Shown piece by piece: positions 58,014 to 64,000 of a DNA stretch of 64,000 bases. Within the stretch, counting starts at the first letter, position 1, and every line of letters begins with the position of its first letter. Source of the stretch: Armillaria gallica. Its lineage: Eukaryota > Basidiomycota > Agaricomycetes > Agaricales > Physalacriaceae. The position numbers and the translations under genes are program-made. The notes under the pieces are model-generated. The model was not told where the DNA came from, did no database searches, and was given only the letters and a program-made list of their open reading frames with translations. The stretch spans positions 2,666,001-2,730,000 of the forward strand of contig JBANDB010000005.1 in assembly GCA_037576215.1 (NCBI GenBank), given 5' to 3'.

Positions 58014-58920
58014 GCGCGATAGTTAGGATGCTTGCCCACAGGCAGACATATGTTGCGCTATGCATGATGGGAGTGAACAATATCAACCCTGAGTCAGAAG
58101 CATACATGCAGCAGTACAACATTACTGTAACCAGCATAATTGGAGGCAGCATCCTACAATCATGAGAGGATACGTGTACCAAAAGCTAAACATGGAACAG
58201 GGATACTGAGAGCAAATCATTCGACAACCAGCTCCACAATGCTGCCACACAATTTGGGTGACCAAATCTATTGCCACATCCCCATTTGTTTGATTTCTCA
58301 GGAGTTCCCCAGAACCAGAGTTAAGCAAACATGCCGAGCATGACAAGCGCAGCTCAACTACAAAGGGAAAATCCCTGTATGGAGAACCAAGATCCTCAAC
58401 CTCAACCACGCACATGGGTCACCACTAGACCGAATGGTATCAGCAAAACCCTGAAAGATCAAGTCATCCTCCAAAAGTGGAGAGAGAAGGATCTAGCCAA
58501 ATTGAGACAATCCAACATTCCTGACCAAGGGATAGTATGGGATAATCGAGGAGAGGCACGAGAGGTAGAACAAGGAGAAGATGCCCCCAATGACAGGAGG
58601 CATCCACAAGGACCTCACAGAAACCTGTCAAGAAATCCACCCTCACTGGGTGGACCTGGGGGATCAGATGACTCCGACGATAGAGAATCTGGATCTGAAC
58701 CCCCCTGACGGGATGACCATGCACACCTTGAACATAACCATGGACACCAAGGATCTAGAAGGCCAAGGGGAGAAAATGGACCTCCACCACCACCTCCACC
58801 TGGAGGAGGGGAAGGAGGGGGAAGCCGTGACAGTTCAGACAATGAGGGTAATAATTTCAGATATGCACCATCCGCTCATGATGGAGGATCAAGGAGATCT
58901 TCCACCATCCCATAGGAAAT
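58014..58920 (+). pseudogene. gypsy-2 upstream protein and gag N-terminal linker
   Basis: Continues the frame cut at 42944 (HA-IVRMLAHRQTYVALCMMG, INPESEAYMQQYN) until a TGA near 58164. Further on a Pro/Gly-rich stretch (GENGPPPPPPPGGGEGGG, about 58770-58830) with GSRDSSDNEGNN is the low-complexity linker usual before Gag in this group. Several shifts and stops. Confidence 0.6.
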
Positions 58921-58925
58921 GAGGA

Positions 58926-59741
58926 ATGAGGAAGCATACCAACAATTTAGAGTGGGTAATACATGATAAGATTCACCGATTCATCGATGAACACTTGACT
59001 GTGAGGATCAAGCTACCCGAAGGGGTGAAACTGCCACGACTTGATATCAAGTTGGTCAAACCATACAACAGTGACCCATCAATGGAGGTACTGTGGGACT
59101 GGTTAAAGAGCTTAGTCATACACCTCAAAACTCAGCAGCTAGGTGGTCCTGATCACAATCAGGAACGAAAGCTTATAATCGAGCCTGTCCTCACTGGAAA
59201 GACTAAGAAATGGTATCATGACCATGTTATCGAAGTGGATAGTGATAAAATTTGGACATTCACTTCTGTGATCCTTGCACTATATGACCGATTCATACAT
59301 GATTTGGTAATGCAGGAAGCCCAATCTAAGTTTGAGAAAGCCACATTTGCTGAAGGAGAAGGCACAGTTGAGGGATTCCAGGATTTACTAGAGTTATATA
59401 TCCGAAATATAACCATGAAACCTGACGAATACACAATCCAAAAGTTATTTATGAACAGGATTCCTCACGTGATGAGGAATGCAATATTAGAAGACCACCT
59501 CCGAGTGGAACTCAACACACTAGACGAGCTGGTACTGTCTGGGAAAGCTTGGGAAGATACTGAGCGATCAAAAAGGGAGTATGCTGGAAGGGAGACCACC
59601 CCACCAAATCGAACTGGGGAACAAACATTGAGATTGAGAGACCAGATGAAACCATTTTCAGGAATGAAGGTGTTCCTCTGGCCAAAAGGAAATCAGCTCA
59701 ATAGAAATAATCACCGCGACCCAGACCAACCATGGCTGTGA
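58926..59741 (+). pseudogene. gypsy-2 gag
   Basis: 271 codons reading a Ty3/gypsy Gag core: VKLPRLDIKLVKPYNSDPSMEVL, WLKSLVIHLKTQQLGG, LTGKTKKWYHDHV, LALYDRFIHDL, EGTVEGFQDLLELYI and MNRIPHVMRNAI. The frame is open, but the parts before and after it are broken. A zinc-knuckle rest (CYTCGKKRHTTSQH, about 59878-59920) follows in another frame, with the last Cys replaced by His. Confidence 0.85.
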
Positions 59742-60062
59742 TTCAACCCAAATACAGACAACGGCGGGAGAGACCCGGGCCCAGAGTCACACCCACAGGC
59801 TACACCTGCTAAAATGGCTAACCCAAGGCATGGACCTGCAAAACAATTAGGTGACACTAGTCACCTAACCTGTTATACATGCGGGAAGAAGAGACATACC
59901 ACTAGCCAACACAAATCAAGGGACATTCTCCAAATGAGGGCAGCCTAATTGACCATGGGGGATGATATACAAGATGAAGAAGACATAGTCATTGAACGTG
60001 ACAAGGTAGACATCAATTCTGCAAAATTGACATAAGAGATACTGAGCGACCATGACAGACAC

Positions 60063-60946
60063 ATGAGTGATGTACATCACACCCAAGCAGAATCTGACGT
60101 CGCTTGGGAAGAAGTGGAGTATGAAGTGTATGGCGATTTTGGAGACTCAGATAGCTACAGATCTTTGGAGCATATGGCTGCAATGAGGGAAGAGGAGGAG
60201 ATAGAGGGATCCTCTGACAAAGAAGGGAACACCACTGCATATGAGACTGCAGTGGAGGAAACAGAAATAGATCAAGGTAGTCGGGTCAAGGACATGTCAA
60301 CCCACAATTTTGGGGAGACTCAGAAGGGAGAAGAGATATACCAGCACTGCATGCAGATAGCATGTGACCTGGTCAATAGATCAAAGGAAGTAAAAGCACA
60401 GATGGCAGCCATGGGGGAAGACACCAAGGGTGATGCACAAATCAGGCACGTCAAACTGAGGGTTGCAAAGCAACCTCAGCTCGCCCACAATATTTACTAG
60501 ATGACAAATGGTGTTTGTCGACATGGCTAAAGGTGAACAGCTTAACTGTGCTAGCACTGTGGGACACAGGAAGCACATCAACAGCAATGTCACCCAACTG
60601 TGCAGACATATCGAAAGCCATAGTATTCAACCTCACTGAGCCAGTAACACTTCAACTGGGAACAATAGGAAGCTGATCTAGGATCAACTTTGGAACGAAG
60701 TCCAATGTAGAAATGCCTGGGTACACTGGACTAGAATACTTCGACATAGTGAATATTGATCAATACAAAGTACTGATTGGAACCCCATTCGTGCACCAAC
60801 ATAAAGTAGTGCTCAACTTCGACAAGAAATGTGTATATGTAAACGGACACAACATCCCTGCTGTCATCATAATGGGGGAGGGACTGGGAAGAGATGCAAA
60901 CAGATACCAATTGAGAAGACCAACCCTGGCACAGGACAGCAAATGA
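60063..60946 (+). pseudogene. gypsy-2 protease region
   Basis: After an acidic linker (60063-60500), ALWDTGSTSTAMSPNCAD (about 60555-60605) is the retropepsin active-site region with D-T-G kept. A stop follows LGTIGS, then GLEYFDIVNIDQYKVLIGTPFVHQHKVVLNFD completes the fold (60713-60946). Confidence 0.82.
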
Positions 60947-61393
60947 CTATATGGCAGACCACAAGTGCAGATAGTGGAGGATGAAGAGGAAATGGGATGC
61001 ACGCTGCATCCACTACCCCCAGAAAATTGGTCGATACTACAAGGAGACAATGAAGGGGAAAAGTGTGACCATGGGGTACACTCGACCGTGGAGAAGGGAT
61101 GTAAACACTGGGGTGATAATCATGATCACCTCCTGAAATCAAAGATAATGAAGGGTGATAAACAGGATCACCCTACATGAGAGACAAAAAACACCAAAAC
61201 AGTAAAGAAAGACATCACCACCGATCATGAGTCAGTGGAGACAATAAGGTGAGAATCATACAATGAGGAATGCCAGCTGGCGTCCTCCCACGTAAAAGTG
61301 GAGGACTTAGTGACTGACGAGGATGATCAATGGCACGAAGAAGAAGAACACCACATACAGATAAAGCCACCAGAGGAAGCAAAACCACCATGA
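60947..61393. other. gypsy-2 protease-RT linker, decayed
   Basis: Acidic/His-rich reading in changing frames with several TGA codons. No domain is visible. Confidence 0.5.
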
Positions 61394-64000
61394 GTGAGGT
61401 TTTGGGACTGCCCAAGATTGGAAACCAGTGTAATATGGCCAGGAGACAGTCACGCTCCAGATGAATGGAACCAAATGATAAGTGACATGTGGGAACTAGA
61501 CACTAGCCACAAGGCACCACTGTTCAATTATCCAGACTTTCCATTGAATGAAGGTCGAAGTGTGAGTATCAATGATAGACTGTCGTTTATTGTCCCGACC
61601 TCGAAAATAGTGTCTGAAGGACTGTATGAGTTCACAAGAATGATATACCCTGACAAACGAAGGTGAGACTACATCCACCGTACCATGTCAATTGAAGTGG
61701 AACCAACAGAAGAGGCAGACATCTGAATGGCTAGGATGGTACTGAAAAATGAGTGGCAAAATCACCACAATAGTACCGTGACCATGAAGAACCATGCAAG
61801 TGAGAAAAAGCAAGACAAAAAGGGGAAGGTGAAGGAGACCGGTGAACTTCAACCAGAAGATATACCTAGCCTCCAACAGCACTGGTACAAGAAATACGAG
61901 AAACTCCTGCAGGGAGTTCCAGACACCATGCCACCATACCAGATGGTCAATCATGAAATCCCACTGATTGACCCGGCAAAGTGATACCACTACCACCTCC
62001 CTAGGTGTCTGAATGCACTGAGAGATGAATTCAACGACAAGGTGAACAGGTATACACATGCAGAATAGTGGGAATTGACATCAGCAAGTCAAGCCACACT
62101 TATGATGTGCATGTTTAAAAAAGACACACACTTGCGCACTGTGGTAGACTGCAGACAACGCAATGAAAAAACAGTCAAGAACGTCACCCCGATGCCGGAT
62201 CAGGATAACATCCGAGAAGATGTGGCATGGGCAAAATACTGATCCAAAATCGATCTGTCAGACGCATATGAACAGGTATGAGTCGTTGCATCAGACGTGT
62301 GGAAAACTGTGTTCTCCACAGTATGGGGCACATATGTAAGCCATGTAATGCAGCAAGGAGACTGTAATGCTTCAGCTACATTCCAACGGTTGATGATGTT
62401 CATATTCCAGGATGTCATCAGGATGTGCATGCATGTGTACCTGGACAACATATTCATGTATTCCAATACGATAGAGGAACATGAGGAACACTTGCACATA
62501 GTGTTTGATCAACTCTGAGAACAACAACTGTACCTCAAATGGAAGAAGTGTGAGTTGTATGCAGAACGAATAGACTGCCTAGGTCACATCATAGATGACC
62601 ATGGCTTACATGCTGATGGGGACAAGCTCTCACAAATCCGAGAATGGAGAACCCCAAGGAACTATAATGACATCCAACAATTCATTGGACTGGTGCAGTA
62701 TCTAGCTGTGTTCCTTCCTGACATATCTGCATATATGGGACCCCTACTGAGCATGATGCACAATGGGAATGTGTTCGACTGGTGACCACTACATCAGCAA
62801 TGCTTCGACATGATCAAGGCAATATGCTGCAAGACACCCATCCTTCGTCCCATTGACCTAAAGCTTAAAGACCCAATTTGGGTGATATGTGATGCATTAA
62901 AATCAGTAGGGGCAATGTACGGACAAGGACCGACCTGGCAGACCTGTAGGCCCGCTGGGTTCATGTCAAAGAAGTTCATGACTGCCCAACACAACTACCG
63001 AGTACATAAGCTGAAAATGCTCGGCATCCTAGAAGCACTGATGAAATGAGAGGACAAGCTCATGGGGTACCAAATACATGTCATCACAGACCATCAGGCA
63101 CTCGAATTCTTCAAAACCCAGGCCCACCTGATGGGACAACAAATGAGGTGGATGGACTATATGTCCCGATTTGACTTTGATATTACATATATCAAAAGGG
63201 AAAACAACAAAGTGGCTGACTGCCTGAGTTGGTACTATGAGAATGACACTTGGGATGAGGCCCACAATGTACATGAGTATGTCCGTGCCAATGCACAAGT
63301 GGATCCCAGAGGGGAGGACCTTCCTCCAGACAGATACTGAGAACTACGAGACAAGGACATGGAGATTCATGCAATGCACGAAGCTAGGCTATGCTACTCT
63401 CAAAGGCTACAGGAAAAACAGGAAATATGAGACATCAAGGCACAAGAATTGGCCATCCCAGAAGAACAACCACATGAGCAACCAGCTGCCAAATGAGCTT
63501 CAGATGGATGCGCAGCCCCCAAAGAAGACACCAGAATGATGATAGAAGATATGCTGAAAGTGGGGCCAATGATAATGCCTGTACATGTCAATGATGATCA
63601 TTTCCTCGAAATGATAAAGACCGGATACAAGGACACACATCGGAATATGCCTGGAGATGGTATTGGTGGCCACATATTGTATCCGACGCTAGAGAGTTCT
63701 GCAAAACATGCGGAGCATGCCAGCAAGCTAAGGGTAACACTCAACTTCCACAGGGGAAATTGCACATCTTACTGGTACCCACTAAACCATGGGAGTCGAT
63801 CGGAATGGATTTCATAGGACTGTTTCCTGAGGTGGAAGTCGATGGATGAAAGTTCAACTACCTATGGGTAGTTGTTTGCCATATGATTAGTATGGTACAC
63901 TTAATCCCCATGCACACCAAGATGATGGAGTCACAACTATCAGGCATATATATGCGTGAAGTAGTATGCCTACACGGGCTGCCCAAGTCCATTGTAAGTG
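61394..64000 (+). pseudogene. gypsy-2 pol: reverse transcriptase, RNase H, integrase (runs off window)
   Basis: RT: FKKDTHLRTVVDCRQRNEKTV, MPDQDNIREDVA, SKIDLSDAYEQV, NASATFQRLM, then VYLDNIFMYSNTIEEH, where the second Asp of YLDD is Asn (codon 62447-62449). RNase H: WVICDALKSVGAMYGQG, ITDHQALEFFKTQ and NNKVADCLSWYY. Integrase: REFCKTCGACQQAKGN and PWESIGMDFIGLFPEV up to the window edge. At least ten in-frame TGA codons interrupt it, many at places where Trp or Arg is expected (before SKIDLSD, EDKLMG, PLHQQCF and EQQLYL). Confidence 0.9.

Overview
The window reads as a repeat-dense block of a basidiomycete (Agaricomycetes-type) fungal genome. The evidence is the company of families: Ty3/gypsy chromovirus and Ty1/copia pol genes, a KDZ transposase remnant with its cysteine cluster, a NACHT-ankyrin (fungal NLR-type) pseudogene, a caulimovirus-viroplasmin-like (RNase H1 N-terminal type) gene, a tyrosine-recombinase element, and introns of 50-65 nt. 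I cannot go below class level. I see no rRNA, tRNA, CRISPR or ordinary intact host gene; almost everything is mobile DNA or host genes broken by it.

Layout. 1-2487: 3' end of a chromovirus (RNase H, integrase, chromodomain, 3' LTR). 2490-3888: minus-strand KDZ remnant. 3889-7360: decayed DNA. 7361-8037 plus 15462-15546: the two halves of a minus-strand viroplasmin-like gene, split by a complete Ty1/copia element (8038-15456, TSD AGAAA), which itself holds a 1.7-kb insertion (11036-12751). 15860-18018: decayed plus-strand gene of unknown function carrying a hAT-type MITE (16103-16429). 18030-22740: decayed repeats. 22790-27790: NACHT-ankyrin pseudogene, split by a long LTR-like repeat (24470-27190), which is itself split by a 1369-bp solo LTR (24837-26205), then split again by a MITE. 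27420-30015: three members of a 3-bp-TSD (CACTA-like) MITE family, one with a TA-flanked Tc1/mariner-like element nested in it; a fourth member is at 35126-35390. 30120-33220: tyrosine-recombinase element. 36473-64000: a second Ty3/gypsy element (gypsy-2), broken first by a 3.3-kb near-perfect palindrome (39107-42429) and then by a 15-kb Ty3/gypsy element (42945-58013).

The 15-kb element is the centrepiece. Its gag, protease and RT-RNaseH-integrase frames run on the minus strand and are joined by two TGATG stop-start overlaps. Between the end of pol and its 3' LTR lie about 5 kb with two multi-intron genes on the opposite strand, each behind its own TATA box. The whole element, LTRs, introns and coding regions alike, is studded with the hexamer ACTAGT (about 56 copies internally and about 16 per LTR by eye). 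Its two LTRs differ at ten sites by eye, all CpG transitions, so it is young.

Decay has a consistent signature: CGA-to-TGA and TGG-to-TGA stops, D-to-N changes at catalytic aspartates, and scarce CpG in old regions. This fits methylation-driven or RIP-like C-to-T mutation acting on layer after layer of nested insertions.
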